Under the pieces are notes generated by a model, which was not told where the DNA came from, made no database searches, and saw only the letters and a list, made by a program, of their open reading frames with translations. From the NCBI RefSeq assembly GCF_000091305.1, contig NC_013929.1:4588001-4652000 (forward strand): a stretch of DNA of 64,000 nt, in the 5' to 3' direction. Below are positions 9,501-18,618 of the stretch, piece by piece (within the stretch, counting starts at the first letter, position 1; each line of letters starts with the position of its first letter). This stretch comes from Streptomyces scabiei 87.22. Its GTDB lineage: Bacteria; Actinomycetota; Actinomycetes; Streptomycetales; Streptomycetaceae. Both the position numbers and the translations under genes were made by a program.

Positions 9501-9875
9501 CCCGTCCGCGCCGACCATGGTCCAGCGGCGGTCGAGGGGGCCCTCCTGCGCGGTCAGCGAGGTGAGCGGGCCGAGGAGTACGGCCCCGAAGAGCAGGGTC
9601 GCGAGGGCGCGCGTACCGAAGACGGCGGCCACGGTGAGTGCGACACCCCGGTATCCACCGCCGAACGCCCCCTCGGCGATCGACGCCTGGAAGGCGAGGA
9701 GCACCAGCACGAACAGGGCGAGGACATCGCCGACCCCGCCCACGAGCTGTGCGCCCCACAACCGTTTCAGCTGCGGCCGACGCAGCAGCGCCCGGACGGC
9801 GCGCTCCCTGGAGTCGGCTGCCAGGGCGTCGTCGGAGGCCGGGTCGTGGGCCGTAGGCTGCTCGGCTCGCATCAT
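6543..9875 (-). CDS. tmk: Thymidylate kinase fused to MFS-like membrane domain and coiled-coil tail
   Basis: 1,110 residues from ATG 9875 (a second ATG follows at once). Residues 1-490 form many hydrophobic helices of a major-facilitator-like domain. Residues about 505-710 are a dTMP kinase: P-loop EGGDGAGKST, DR(Y) motif SDRYIDSSVAYQG and lid region. Residues about 715-960 are an extremely charged Glu/Arg/Ala coiled coil (repeated EEARRKAEEE). The last 150 are disordered and proline-rich with repeated DETAVLPPV. Typical TMP kinases are about 210 residues, so this is a large fusion, known in Streptomyces. It makes dTDP and is probably membrane-anchored. Gene order tmk-holB is retained. Confidence 0.92.
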   Translation of the reverse strand: MMRAEQPTAHDPASDDALAADSRERAVRALLRRPQLKRLWGAQLVGGVGDVLALFVLVLLAFQASIAEGAFGGGYRGVALTVAAVFGTRALATLLFGAVLLGPLTSLTAQEGPLDRRWTMVGADGVRILLLIVAPLWIDWTTDNALAVLLVTAFVVGVAERFWTVCRESAAPALLPAPPLEGATVRPLPDHMDALRRLALRTTFVAVPLAAVVLVVASLLNNLLGAGLDWFAQHQAALASYVAAGLFAASLSLVTFLELPRTRTPRARSPLEGLRRPRTGTGVDKGRTGAIPLLVPACGAVAGAIAAVVAVAVLHAKDLGGGPVLFGLFVAAVTGGVGVGIRRAPSVLPSLSRRRLLALAIAFTGVALLAAGLTPDVTSVVLILGLAGVGAGIAANTGHTLLDQEAEDFRRARTTEHLHAVVRVFVAVAALVAPLVAAAIGPHRLESGKFVFAHGGAAFTLMLVGALLLPVAALVLAKVDDRSGVPLRQDLRDALLKGDDPVQAPAATGFFIALEGGDGAGKSTQVEALAEWVRAKGHEVVVTREPGATPVGKRLRSILLDVSSAGLSHRAEALLYAADRAEHVDTVVRPALERGAVVISDRYIDSSVAYQGAGRDLSPTEIARISRWATDGLVPHLTVLLDVSPEAARERFTEAPDRLESEPAEFHERVRAGFLTLAAADAGRYLVVDAAQDPEAVTTVVRARLDVMLPLSEAEVRAQEEARRKAEEEARRKAEEEAARKAEEERLERERQEELARLRAEEEERKRRELEEAQRREAERQAEEARQRAEEARRRAEEEQARLLAEEKARAAEEERRRVEEERRRKQAAEEQRLRAEAEALRLEKQRKAEEALLRAEEARRVAAAAEAERAARAEAERVAAERAEAERAAEADREARAEAERAAAARRAAAEAERGAGREQAGGGSGAGSGRGSGSDDAVTVATPFVTPTNASGGPADETAVLPPVREDGPGPAGSPRVSGSSRAADSETTAKLPKPPVPPAGAAAEDETAVLPPVPPGAADETAVLPPVRDDRVPPGYFRDERPAPDGAEGRTRELPQVDEQGTPRRRPRSDWAEETPLDDLPTLADELLGSHDEDDTDEGRGWRRRRR

Positions 9876-10011
9876 GCTTTCAGCCTATCGGCACGCACCG
9901 ACACCCAGAAGCAGCGCCCGAACGCACGCACGGCGCACGACCAAGTCACACGAAACACACACATCCGACGAGGCGAAGGCAGGCACTTCCGGCCACCGCC
10001 GCGCACGGGCG

Positions 10012-10088
10012 CCCGTCAGGGGCGCGGGGAACTGCGCGACCGACCACGCCATGGGCACGGTCGCCGAACAACCCGCACCCCCGAGCGA
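10012..10088. repeat. Dispersed Streptomyces intergenic repeat
   Basis: The gap after topA contains GGGGCGCGGGGAACTGCGCG followed by ACCGACC and a CCGCACCCCC stretch. I recognise this from memory as a widespread Streptomyces intergenic sequence, usually found next to gene ends. It has self-complementary GCGCGGGG/CTGCGCG elements and could act as a terminator or RNA structure. Confidence 0.6.
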
Positions 10089-12935
10089 CTAGGCGCTCTC
10101 CCCGGCCGACGTCGCCTTCTTCGCAGCCGCCTTCTTCGCGGGAGCCGCCTTCTTCGCCGCGGCCGTCTTCGAAGCAGCCGTCTTCGCGGCAGCGGTCTTC
10201 TTCGCCGGCGCGGCCTTCTTCGCCGCGGTCTTGGTCGCCGTCTTCTTCGCCGGCGCCTTCTTGGCCGTCTTCTTGGCGGGGCCCTTCGCCCGCTTCTCCG
10301 CGAGCAGTTCGTACCCGCGCTCGGGAGTGATCTCCTCCACGCTGTCCCCGGACCGCAGCGTCGCGTTGGTCTCGCCGTCGGTGACGTACGGCCCGAAGCG
10401 GCCGTCCTTCACCACGACCGGCTTCGCGCTGACCGGGTCCTCGCCCAGTTCCTTCAGCGGCGGCTTGGCGGCGGCCCGCCCGCGCTGCTTGGGCTGGGCG
10501 TAGATCGCCAGCGCCTCTTCGAGGGTGATCGTGAAGAGCTGGTCCTCGGTCTGCAGCGAGCGCGAGTCCGTGCCCTTCTTCAGATAGGGCCCGTACCGGC
10601 CGTTCTGCGCGGTGATCTCCTGGCCCTCGGCGTCGGCGCCGACCACGCGCGGCAGCGACATCAGCTTCAGCGCGTCGGCGAGGGTCACCGTGTCCAGCGA
10701 CATCGACTTGAACAGCGAGGCCGTGCGCGGCTTGACCGCGTTCTTGCCGGTCTTCGGGGTGCCCTCGGGGAGCACCTCGGTGACGTACGGGCCGTAGCGC
10801 CCGTCGCGGGCGATGATCTGATGGCCCGTCGCCGGGTCGGCGCCCAGCTCGAAGTCGCCGCTGGGCTTGGCGAGCAGTTCCTCGGCGAGTTCGACGCTCA
10901 GCTCGTCGGGGGCCATGTCCTCGGGCACGTCGGCCCGCTGATGCCCTTCCGCGTCCTTCTCACCGCGCTCGATGTACGGGCCGTAGCGCCCGACGCGCAG
11001 CACGATGCCGTCGCCGACGGGGAACGACGACACCTCGCGGGCGTCGATCGCGCCCAGGTCGGTGACCAGTTCCTTCAGGCCGCCGAGGTGGTCCCCGTCG
11101 CCGTTGCCGGCCTCGGCCGCAGTGCCGCCGGAGCCCGTGCCCTCGCCGAAGTAGAACCGCTTCAGCCACGGCACGGCCTGGGCCTCGCCGCGCGCGATGC
11201 GGTCGAGGTCGTCCTCCATCTTGGCGGTGAAGTCGTAGTCGACGAGCCGCCCGAAGTGCTTCTCCAGCAGGTTGACCACGGCGAAGCTCAGGAAGGACGG
11301 CACGAGGGCCGTGCCCTTCTTGAAGACATAGCCCCGGTCGAGGATGGTGCCGATGATCGACGCGTACGTCGACGGGCGGCCGATCTCGCGCTCTTCGAGC
11401 TCCTTGACCAGCGACGCCTCGGTGTAGCGGGCCGGGGGCTTGGTGGCGTGCCCGTCGACCGTGATCTGCTCGGCGGACAGCGCGTCGCCCTCGCCGACCT
11501 GCGGCAGCCTGCGCTCGCGGTCGTCCAGCTCGGCGTTCGGGTCGTCGGCGCCCTCGACGTAGGCCTTGAGGAAGCCGTGGAACGTGATCGTCTTGCCGGA
11601 GGCGCTGAACTCGGCGTCCCGGCCGTCGGAGGCGGTGCCGCCGATCTTGACGGTGACGCTGTTGCCGGTCGCGTCCTTCATCTGGGAGGCGACGGTCCGC
11701 TTCCAGATCAGCTCGTAGAGCTTGAACTGGTCGCCGGTCAGACCGGTCTCGGCGGGCGTACGGAAACGATCACCCGAGGGCCGGATCGCCTCGTGCGCCT
11801 CCTGCGCGTTCTTGACCTTCCCGGCGTACGTCCGCGGCTGCGCCGGCAGGTAGTCGGCGCCGTACAGCTGGGTGACCTGGGCACGGGCGGCGGCCACGGC
11901 GGTCTCGCTGAGCGTCGTGGAGTCCGTACGCATATAGGTGATGAAGCCGTTCTCGTACAGCTTCTGCGCCACCTGCATCGTCGCCTTCGCACCGAAGCCC
12001 AGCTTGCGCGAGGCCTCCTGCTGGAGCGTCGTCGTGCGGAAGGGGGCGTACGGCGAGCGGCGGTACGGCTTGGACTCGACGGACCGGACCGAGAAGCGGG
12101 TGTTCTCCAGGGCGGCGGCCAGCGCACGCGCGTTCGCCTCGTCCAGGTGCAGGACGTTCGCGCCCTTGAGCTGCCCGACCGAGTCGAAGTCGCGGCCCTG
12201 CGCGACCCGGCGGCCGTCCACGGACTGCAGACGGGCGACCAGGGACGCCGGGTCGGAGGCGTCACCGGCGCGGCCGGTGGCGAAGGTGCCGGTCAGGTCC
12301 CAGTACTCGGCCGAGCGGAACGCGATGCGCTCCCGCTCCCGCTCCACGACGAGCCGGGTCGCGACGGACTGGACGCGGCCCGCCGACAGCCGCGGCATGA
12401 CCTTCTTCCACAGGACCGGCGAGACCTCGTAGCCGTAGAGACGGTCGAGGATGCGTCGGGTCTCCTGGGCGTCGACGAGGCGCTGGTTCAGCTCGCGCGG
12501 GTTGGCGACGGCGGCCTGGATCGCGGCCTTGGTGATCTCGTGGAAGACCATCCGCTTGACCGGGACCTTGGGCTTGAGCACCTCCTGGAGGTGCCAGGCG
12601 ATGGCCTCGCCCTCGCGGTCCTCATCGGTGGCGAGGAAGAGTTCGTCGGATTCCTTCAGGAGATCCTTGAGCTTCCTGACCTGCGCCTTCTTGTCCGCGT
12701 TGACCACGTAGACGGGCGCGAAGTCGTGCTCGACGTCCACGCCTAGGCGGCGCACCTCGCCGGTGTACTGCTCGGGCACCTCCGCGGCGCCGTTGGGAAG
12801 GTCGCGGATGTGCCCCACGCTCGCCTCGACGATGTAGCCGGGGCCGAGATAGCCCTTGATCGTCTTCGCCTTGGCAGGCGACTCGACAATGACGAGTCGG
12901 CGGCCGCCCTTCGCGGTCTCGCTGGTCGGGGACAA
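10089..12935 (-). CDS. topA: DNA topoisomerase I (type IA)
   Basis: 948 residues from ATG 12935. The N-terminal Toprim domain begins RRLVIVESPAKAKTIKGYL and carries the acidic metal triad DEDREGE. The active-site tyrosine is in GFITYMRTDS (about residue 334). The C-terminal half has four repeats around G(R/D)GRYGPY or GRFGPY, actinobacterial topoisomerase C-terminal domains, and no zinc fingers. The tail is a Lys/Ala-rich run (KKTAAKKAAPAKK type), known in Streptomyces to improve processivity. The enzyme relaxes negative supercoils. It lies upstream of tmk and holB on the same strand. Confidence 0.97.
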   Translation of the reverse strand: MSPTSETAKGGRRLVIVESPAKAKTIKGYLGPGYIVEASVGHIRDLPNGAAEVPEQYTGEVRRLGVDVEHDFAPVYVVNADKKAQVRKLKDLLKESDELFLATDEDREGEAIAWHLQEVLKPKVPVKRMVFHEITKAAIQAAVANPRELNQRLVDAQETRRILDRLYGYEVSPVLWKKVMPRLSAGRVQSVATRLVVERERERIAFRSAEYWDLTGTFATGRAGDASDPASLVARLQSVDGRRVAQGRDFDSVGQLKGANVLHLDEANARALAAALENTRFSVRSVESKPYRRSPYAPFRTTTLQQEASRKLGFGAKATMQVAQKLYENGFITYMRTDSTTLSETAVAAARAQVTQLYGADYLPAQPRTYAGKVKNAQEAHEAIRPSGDRFRTPAETGLTGDQFKLYELIWKRTVASQMKDATGNSVTVKIGGTASDGRDAEFSASGKTITFHGFLKAYVEGADDPNAELDDRERRLPQVGEGDALSAEQITVDGHATKPPARYTEASLVKELEEREIGRPSTYASIIGTILDRGYVFKKGTALVPSFLSFAVVNLLEKHFGRLVDYDFTAKMEDDLDRIARGEAQAVPWLKRFYFGEGTGSGGTAAEAGNGDGDHLGGLKELVTDLGAIDAREVSSFPVGDGIVLRVGRYGPYIERGEKDAEGHQRADVPEDMAPDELSVELAEELLAKPSGDFELGADPATGHQIIARDGRYGPYVTEVLPEGTPKTGKNAVKPRTASLFKSMSLDTVTLADALKLMSLPRVVGADAEGQEITAQNGRYGPYLKKGTDSRSLQTEDQLFTITLEEALAIYAQPKQRGRAAAKPPLKELGEDPVSAKPVVVKDGRFGPYVTDGETNATLRSGDSVEEITPERGYELLAEKRAKGPAKKTAKKAPAKKTATKTAAKKAAPAKKTAAAKTAASKTAAAKKAAPAKKAAAKKATSAGESA

Positions 12936-13244
12936 CTTCGCTCTTCTCTCCGGTCGACGCTGGGTCCCCCCAGGCTGGCGTCCCGGGGCGGCACCCCCGG
13001 AGGCCGTAGCCGCGCACGGGGCTCGGCGGCCGGCCCGGGGGTCGGGTCATGCTGACGCTGCGGAGTGTGACGGTACATCCCGCCCCCGTGTCAAACGGGA
13101 AAAGCCCGCAACGGCCACTCGAACGGTAACCCGACTACCGCCATTCCTGCCGCCCGGCGTGTGCAGCGACCCTTTCGGGGAGTATGCGGAGCGTCACATC
13201 TCGGTTACCTCGCACGCCCGTCGGCCCCGGCCGCCCGGCCCCTC
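12936..13244. other. topA upstream region, no gene seen
   Basis: 309 bp between the 65-residue membrane-protein gene and topA, both on the minus strand. It includes CGGGAAAAGCCCG near 13097 and a GC-rich leader close to topA. It presumably carries the topA promoter, which responds to supercoiling in Streptomyces, but I cannot place a convincing -35/-10 pair. No ORF looks coding. Confidence 0.5.
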
Positions 13245-13442
13245 TCAGACGCGGGTGAGGCACCACGCGCCGAGCACGAGGGCGGTGACCGCCGTGCCGC
13301 TCGCGAGCGACGCCGACAGCGCCGGGCGCACCCCCTGGGCGACCGGCTCACCCCGGCGCAGCCGCGACACGGTCCACAGCAACAGCGCGCCCCCGAACAG
13401 GGCGAACACCCCTCCCACGAAGATCGCCGGTCCGCTCTCCAT
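13245..13442 (-). CDS. Small two-helix membrane protein
   Basis: 65 residues from ATG 13442. Two hydrophobic helices (FVGGVFALFGGALLLWTV and SGTAVTALVLGAWCL) flank a short basic loop RLRRGEPVAQ, giving a hairpin membrane protein. No enzyme motif. It lies between the Ser/Thr kinase gene and topA, all on the minus strand. Function unknown. Confidence 0.7.
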   Translation of the reverse strand: MESGPAIFVGGVFALFGGALLLWTVSRLRRGEPVAQGVRPALSASLASGTAVTALVLGAWCLTRV

Positions 13443-13540
13443 GTCCCGTCCTCCCACCCCTCGACCACCCCGGGACGGGAGGCTGGCACGGACGGGCGGC
13501 GGGCGCGCGAACCCGAGGTGAACGCGAGGCGTACCGTCCC

Positions 13541-15829
13541 TCAGACCGAGCCGGGTGTGCGTATCTTCCCGGTCGTCTTCGACACGTCGGCGTTGCGCAC
13601 CGTGCACACCACCTTGCTGAAGCCCTTCTTCCATTCGTCCTTGTCGGACACCCATCCCGACACGATGAGCTCGGTGCCGGGCGCCCAACTCGACTCGAAC
13701 CGGTTGGTGCACAGCTTTCCGCCTTCGGCGAGGGCGCCGTCGAAGGTCATGTTGGCGGGCGCCTGGACCGAGCCGACGACCTGGTCGGTGTGCGCTTCGG
13801 CACAGTCGGTCAGCGGGGCGTCGTACCCCTCGTCGTCCTCCCTGGTGGTGTAGTCCCAGCAGTCGCCGACGGCCATCTGCGTGGGCCACAGGTTCATGCC
13901 CACGTCCCTGAGCCGGCCCACCTCGCCGCCGATCGGGACGTGCCTGCCGAGGACGAGGCACGCCGTACCGCCCTTGGCCGTGGTGAAGCCCTCCTTCGAG
14001 GGGACGAGCGCGTAGACCCCCGCGTCGGGCAGGGCCTCGGCGATCGTGTCCGCCTGCGCGGCGCAGCGCCGCGCGCCGCCGGCCTTCGCGTCGGCGTGGT
14101 CCGAGGCCCGCTCCACCGCGACGACCTGGCCGTCCGGCCAGTCCTCGGCGCAGTCGACCACGCCGAGGTCGGGCACCGAGTCGAACGCCGTGCCCGTCCA
14201 GACCGCCTTCACGCAGTCCCCCACCTCCAGCGGTTTCTTGAGGGCGGCCTGCTCGCCGTAGGGGTACTCCGAGCCCGGCTGCGGCTCGCGCTCCTTGGAC
14301 GTGTCGGAGCCTCCGGTGTCCTGATCGCCCGAGAAGTGGATCGCGGCCCAGGTCCCGCCGCCCGCCACCAGCAGCACGGCGACCACGATCCCGACGATCG
14401 CCGCCGCGGGCGTCCTGCGCCGGGGCCCACCGGGCGGCGGTCCCCCGGCCGTGACGGTCGGGAACCCCGCGTTCCCGGCCGCGCCTCCCCCGTACGGGTT
14501 GTAGCCGCCGTAGGGACCGCGCGGCTGCTGCCCCTGCTGCCACGGGTCGTACGCCCCCGGGCCGCCCGCCGGGGTGTGCGGGGTGTTCGGCGCGGCGGGT
14601 GACGCGCCGGGGGTGTGCGGGGCTCCGGGAGCCTGCGGCGCGTACGGCGTGTGGGGGGCGCCCGGTGTGTTCGGGGTGTACGGCGACTGGGGTCCGCCGG
14701 GCGTGTTCGGGGTGTACGGCGACTGGGGTACACCGGGCGTGTTCGGGGTGTACGGCGAATGAGGTGCGCCGGGCGTGTTCGGGGTGCCGCCGAGGCCGTG
14801 CTGACCGGCGGCGACGTACCCGGGCGGGGCGCTCGCCACGTACCCCGGGGGCGCACCGGCGGCGCCGTGTCCGCCGGGCGTACCCGGGGTGCCGGGGGCC
14901 GGACCGAAGGCGCCGGGCGGGGACGCGGGGGTGGCTCCCCAGCCCGGCGTGGCCGGTTCACCGCCCGCTCCGGCCACCCGCTGCAGTCCGCGTGCCGCCG
15001 CCTCCGGCGACAGCCGGCGCACCGGGTCCTTGATGAGCAGTCCGTGCAGGACGGAGGCGAGTTCACCGGCGCGGGCGGGCGGTGTCGGCTCCTCTCCGAG
15101 CAGGGCGGTGAGCGTCGCGTACTCGCCGTGCCGGTCGAACGGGCCGCGGCCCTCCACCGCCGCGTACAGCGTCGCGCCGAGCGAGAACAGGTCGGCGGCC
15201 GGGGTGGGCGGCTCGCCCCGCGCACGCTCCGGCGCCAGATATCCGGGGGTGCCGAGGATGCCGGCGGTCGCGGTGAGCCGGGGCTCGCGGGACTCGGGCT
15301 GGAGGGCGATGCCGTAGTCGGTGAGCAGCACACGGGCGTAGAGGTCGCCCGAGGCGTCGGCGGCCAGCAGGATGTTGGCCGGTTTGACATCGCGGTGCAG
15401 GATGCCGATCCGGTGGCCCGCGGTGAGGGCGTCGAGGACGGCGAGCCCGATCCGGGCGACCTGCTCGGGCGCGAGCGGTCCCCGCCGGCGTACGACCGCC
15501 TGGAGGTCGATCGCGTCCGGCACGTACTCCATGACGATCCACGGCAGGCCCTCGTGCAGCACCACGTCGTGGACCGTCGCCACATGCGGGTGTCCGCGCA
15601 GCCGCGCGGCGTGCCGGGCCTCGCTACGGGCCCGTGCAATGCGCTGGGCGGGCTCGGTCGCGTCGACCGGGACGTCGGGCAGGGAGATCTCCTTCATGGA
15701 GACCTCGCAGGCCAGCTCCTCGTCGTACGCGAGCCAGACCCGACCCATGCCGCCCGCGCCCAGAGTGCGCAGCAGCCGGTACCGGTTGTTGATGATCCTG
15801 CCCTGGCCCTGCTCCGGCTCCCCAGCCAT
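13541..15829 (-). CDS. Transmembrane serine/threonine protein kinase
   Basis: 762 residues from ATG 15829 (MAGEPEQGQGRI). The kinase domain (about 18-290) has glycine loop LGAGGMGRVW, catalytic Lys in SMKEIS (about 45), and catalytic loop HRDVKPANILL (Asp near 140). The metal-binding DFG is DYG (LTDYGIAL), a tolerated change. Residues about 300-470 are a Pro/Thr/Gly-rich linker with near-identical repeats of PYTPNTPG. A single membrane helix (AAIVGIVVAVLLVAGGG) at about 475-500 is followed by an extracellular domain with paired cysteines (septum-formation-like). This Hanks-type kinase probably senses an extracytoplasmic signal. Confidence 0.9.
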   Translation of the reverse strand: MAGEPEQGQGRIINNRYRLLRTLGAGGMGRVWLAYDEELACEVSMKEISLPDVPVDATEPAQRIARARSEARHAARLRGHPHVATVHDVVLHEGLPWIVMEYVPDAIDLQAVVRRRGPLAPEQVARIGLAVLDALTAGHRIGILHRDVKPANILLAADASGDLYARVLLTDYGIALQPESREPRLTATAGILGTPGYLAPERARGEPPTPAADLFSLGATLYAAVEGRGPFDRHGEYATLTALLGEEPTPPARAGELASVLHGLLIKDPVRRLSPEAAARGLQRVAGAGGEPATPGWGATPASPPGAFGPAPGTPGTPGGHGAAGAPPGYVASAPPGYVAAGQHGLGGTPNTPGAPHSPYTPNTPGVPQSPYTPNTPGGPQSPYTPNTPGAPHTPYAPQAPGAPHTPGASPAAPNTPHTPAGGPGAYDPWQQGQQPRGPYGGYNPYGGGAAGNAGFPTVTAGGPPPGGPRRRTPAAAIVGIVVAVLLVAGGGTWAAIHFSGDQDTGGSDTSKEREPQPGSEYPYGEQAALKKPLEVGDCVKAVWTGTAFDSVPDLGVVDCAEDWPDGQVVAVERASDHADAKAGGARRCAAQADTIAEALPDAGVYALVPSKEGFTTAKGGTACLVLGRHVPIGGEVGRLRDVGMNLWPTQMAVGDCWDYTTREDDEGYDAPLTDCAEAHTDQVVGSVQAPANMTFDGALAEGGKLCTNRFESSWAPGTELIVSGWVSDKDEWKKGFSKVVCTVRNADVSKTTGKIRTPGSV

Positions 15830-16147
15830 CGCGACCCCCCGCTCCCCCAGAGACAGCGCGTGCCTCCCCCGAGGACACGTCGAATCCGTCTCTTGAAAAT
15901 AGCTTCGCACGCACCACTGACAGGAGCCCTTTTACGTATCAATCCAGACACAAGGAGTACATGCGCTCCAGGGATGCTCATACGCCCCAGAGGTCACAGG
16001 AAGGGGCGCAGCGCGGGGCACCGGTACGGTCACCGGACGGTCCGGAAATCGTCACCGGGCGCGCGGACCCGGCGCGATGACGACGAATGGACAGGCGGCA
16101 GCGGCAGGCGGCAGGTCACAAGTGGCAGACGGCAGACGGCAGACGGC
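15830..16147. other. Intergenic region, no gene seen
   Basis: 318 bp between the methyltransferase and kinase genes, which point the same way. It contains a short tandem CAGACGG repeat at about 16,125-16,145 and an AT-richer patch near 15,890-15,960 (CTTGAAAATAGC, TTTTACGTATC) that may hold the kinase promoter. No coding frame is supported. Confidence 0.4.
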
Positions 16148-17680
16148 TCACCGGACCGGTTCGAGGAACCCCTGTTCGACGAGGAGCCGGATCTGACCGG
16201 GCGTCCGGTCGCGCAGCGCCACCGCGTCCTCGCCGACGAGCTGGGCGATGGCGTCCAGAATCCGCCCCGCGCTGAGCGTGCCGTCGCACACACCGGCGAA
16301 TCCCGCGCCGACCGTGTCCACCTTCGTGGCCCGGCGCATGCCCCGGTTCTGACGCAGCACCACGTGTTCGGGGTCCTCGGCACCGGGCAGCCCGACCTGC
16401 TCCTGGACGACCTCGGTGGTCAGCCGGAAGTGTGCGGCGAGGAGCGCCGCGTCGTCGTTCGACCGCAGGTAGTCGACGCGCGCGAAGTGCTGCCGCACCG
16501 CCTCGCCGAGCGGTTGTTCGACCGGATGCGGCCACTCCTCGATGGTGATCGAGGGAGCGGAGTCCGCGGCCGCCGTCTTCCGCAGCGTGATCCACCCGAA
16601 CCCGACACCCTTGACCTTCCGCGCCTCGAACTCGTCGAGCCACGCGTCGTACCGCGCCCGGTACTCGGCCACGTCACCGCGGTGGTCTCCCGCGTCCCGC
16701 AGCCACAATTCCGCGTACTGCGTGACGTCCTGGACCTCCCGCTGCACGATCCACGCGTCGCACCCGCGCGGCACCCAGGACCGGAGCCGCTCCTGCCAGT
16801 CCTCGCCCTCCACGTGCTGCCAGTTGGCGAGGAACTGCGCGAACCCGCCCTCGTTCAGGCGCTCCCCCGACTGCGCGACGAGCGTGCGGCACAGATCGTC
16901 CCCGCCCATCCCGCCGTCGCGGTAGGTCAGCCGCGCGCCCGGTGAGATCACGAACGGCGGATTGGACACGACGAGGTCGTACCGCTCGTCGGCCCGGACC
17001 GGCTCGAAGAGCGAGCCCTGGCGCAGATCGGCCGCCGGCACACCGGAGAGCGCCAGCGTGAGCGCCGTGATGTGCAGCGCGCGCGGGTTGAGATCGGTGG
17101 CCGTCACGCGCGTGGCGTGCCGCGTGGCGTGCAGGGCCTGAATGCCGGAGCCGGTCCCGAGGTCGAGCGCGGAGCCGACGGGCGTCCGCACGGTGATCCC
17201 GGCCAGGGTCGTGGACGCGCCACCGACCCCCAGCACCACACCCTCGTCCCGGCTGCCGATCCCTCCGGCCCCGCCGACCGCGCAACCCAGGTCGGACACG
17301 ATGAACCAGTCCTCACCGTCGGGTCCGCCGTACGGGCGTACGTCGACGGCGGCGGCGATCCCGTCGCCGTCCGCACCGGCGGGAACGAGCCAGCCACTCT
17401 CGACGCACGCGTCGAGCGGCAGCACGGCCTCCACCCGGGCACGGGGAACCGCCTGTTGCAGCAGGAACAGGCGTACGAGCGCCGCCAGCGCGGTGTCCCC
17501 GCGCGTCGCCCTGAGCGCCGGCACGACCTCACTGCGCGCCAGGGCCGCGTACGCGGAGGCACCGAGCAGTTCGAGAAGCCCGTCGGCGGTGAATTCGGCA
17601 CCGATCAGCGCCTTCCGAAGCCGCGCGGCGACGTCGGACCGGTCGGTGGAGGGCAGGGAAGACAGGCTGGAGTCACTCAC
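16148..17680 (-). CDS. Class I SAM-dependent methyltransferase (PrmC/HemK-like motif)
   Basis: 510 residues from GTG 17680. Central SAM-binding motif LDLGTGSGIQALHATRH (about 165-180), acidic motif II in VTATDLNPRAL, and catalytic NPPF in VVSNPPFVISPG. NPPF/NPPY is typical of enzymes that methylate amide or exocyclic amino nitrogens (protein Gln or rRNA/DNA bases). An N-terminal helical domain of about 150 residues and a C-terminal extension make it longer than PrmC, as in an actinobacterial family. Substrate not determinable from sequence. Confidence 0.85.
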   Translation of the reverse strand: MSDSSLSSLPSTDRSDVAARLRKALIGAEFTADGLLELLGASAYAALARSEVVPALRATRGDTALAALVRLFLLQQAVPRARVEAVLPLDACVESGWLVPAGADGDGIAAAVDVRPYGGPDGEDWFIVSDLGCAVGGAGGIGSRDEGVVLGVGGASTTLAGITVRTPVGSALDLGTGSGIQALHATRHATRVTATDLNPRALHITALTLALSGVPAADLRQGSLFEPVRADERYDLVVSNPPFVISPGARLTYRDGGMGGDDLCRTLVAQSGERLNEGGFAQFLANWQHVEGEDWQERLRSWVPRGCDAWIVQREVQDVTQYAELWLRDAGDHRGDVAEYRARYDAWLDEFEARKVKGVGFGWITLRKTAAADSAPSITIEEWPHPVEQPLGEAVRQHFARVDYLRSNDDAALLAAHFRLTTEVVQEQVGLPGAEDPEHVVLRQNRGMRRATKVDTVGAGFAGVCDGTLSAGRILDAIAQLVGEDAVALRDRTPGQIRLLVEQGFLEPVR

Positions 17681-17804
17681 GCCGCCCAGCGTAGTCGCGC
17701 GGCGCGGCGCCGCTCGGCTGCCGACGACCGCGCCGCAGTCCGCGCCGACGTCCGCGCCGCCGTACGGCCGCGGCAGTTCAGCAGCGGCCGGGGCGGACCC
17801 CCGC

Positions 17805-18398
17805 TCAGCCCTGGCTGGACGTGGCCGGTACGGACGGGATCCCGGGGGCGGTGGCGGACTTGCAGCTCGGCTGCTCGGCCATCGCCTGGCCCACCTCGCC
17901 CTGCTCCAGCTCCTTCAGCGCGTCGCTCCCGGTCTTGCTGAGCTTCTCCAGCTCGGTGGCGACCCCTTCGAGACCGTCGGCGAACTTCGCCTGGTCCTTG
18001 GTGTTCAGCGCGTCCGACTTCTTCTTCAGCTCGCCATAGGCGGCGGACAGCTGGTTCAGCTCGGCGACGGCGGCCTTCTGCTTCTTCGCGCCGTCCTCGA
18101 CGTCGGGCGCCCCGGCCCGCTGAATGGCCGTGGCCATCGCCTTGTACGCGTCGGAGATGTCCTGGAAGCCCTGCGAGTCGGCCTTCTGCACGTCCGCCGG
18201 AGCGCTGTCGTCCGAGGTCTCCTTCTGGATCGAGGCGTTGGCCGCCGCGATCTTCCTGATCTGCGGCTGCACGGAGTCACAGACCTGCTTGGCCCAGGAG
18301 TTCAGCTTGTCGTTCGTCTTGTCGTCGCTGCTGCAGCCGGACAGCGCCAGTACCAGTACCGCACCGCCGGACAGTGCGGCAGCGAGCTTCTTGTTCAC
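17805..18398 (-). CDS. Small secreted lipoprotein
   Basis: 197 residues from GTG 18398, chosen because GGAAGGGA lies about eight bases upstream; ATG 18416 is an alternative. Signal peptide KKLAAALSGGAVLVLALSG then lipobox Cys (LSGC). The mature protein is helical and charged (coiled-coil-like ELNQLSAAYGELKKKSDAL) with two further cysteines (KQVCDSV and PSCKSA). Function unknown. It lies downstream of hppA beyond two hairpins, so it is probably transcribed from its own promoter. Confidence 0.8.
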   Translation of the reverse strand: MNKKLAAALSGGAVLVLALSGCSSDDKTNDKLNSWAKQVCDSVQPQIRKIAAANASIQKETSDDSAPADVQKADSQGFQDISDAYKAMATAIQRAGAPDVEDGAKKQKAAVAELNQLSAAYGELKKKSDALNTKDQAKFADGLEGVATELEKLSKTGSDALKELEQGEVGQAMAEQPSCKSATAPGIPSVPATSSQG

Positions 18399-18545
18399 CG
18401 GATCGGTCCCTTCCATGGCTCTCGGCCCCGGAACATACACGCCACATGGGTGGCAGCTGTGTGCCGAGCACCCCCAGTGCACCCTTTTGTAACCATTTGC
18501 ACCAAGAGAGAGAAGGCTCACGGAGAACGGGCGACAGGAACGCGA

Positions 18546-18583
18546 GCGGGCGGGCGACGTGTCAACGCACGTCGCCCGCCCGC
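18546..18583 (-). terminator. Hairpin between hppA and lipoprotein gene
   Basis: A perfect 16-bp stem (arms 18546-18561 and 18568-18583) with a 6-base loop TCAACG. It lies downstream of hppA on the minus strand and can act as a second terminator. No T-run follows, as is common in Streptomyces. Confidence 0.65.
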
Positions 18584-18618
18584 CCTTTGAGCTGGGCCCT
18601 CGCAGGTCCGGTCCGGCT

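Noticed and set aside
6594..12746. Continuous 2,050-codon plus-strand frame across tmk and topA
   Set aside because: Antisense of two well-identified genes; arises from high third-position GC. Its translation is low complexity with no domain.
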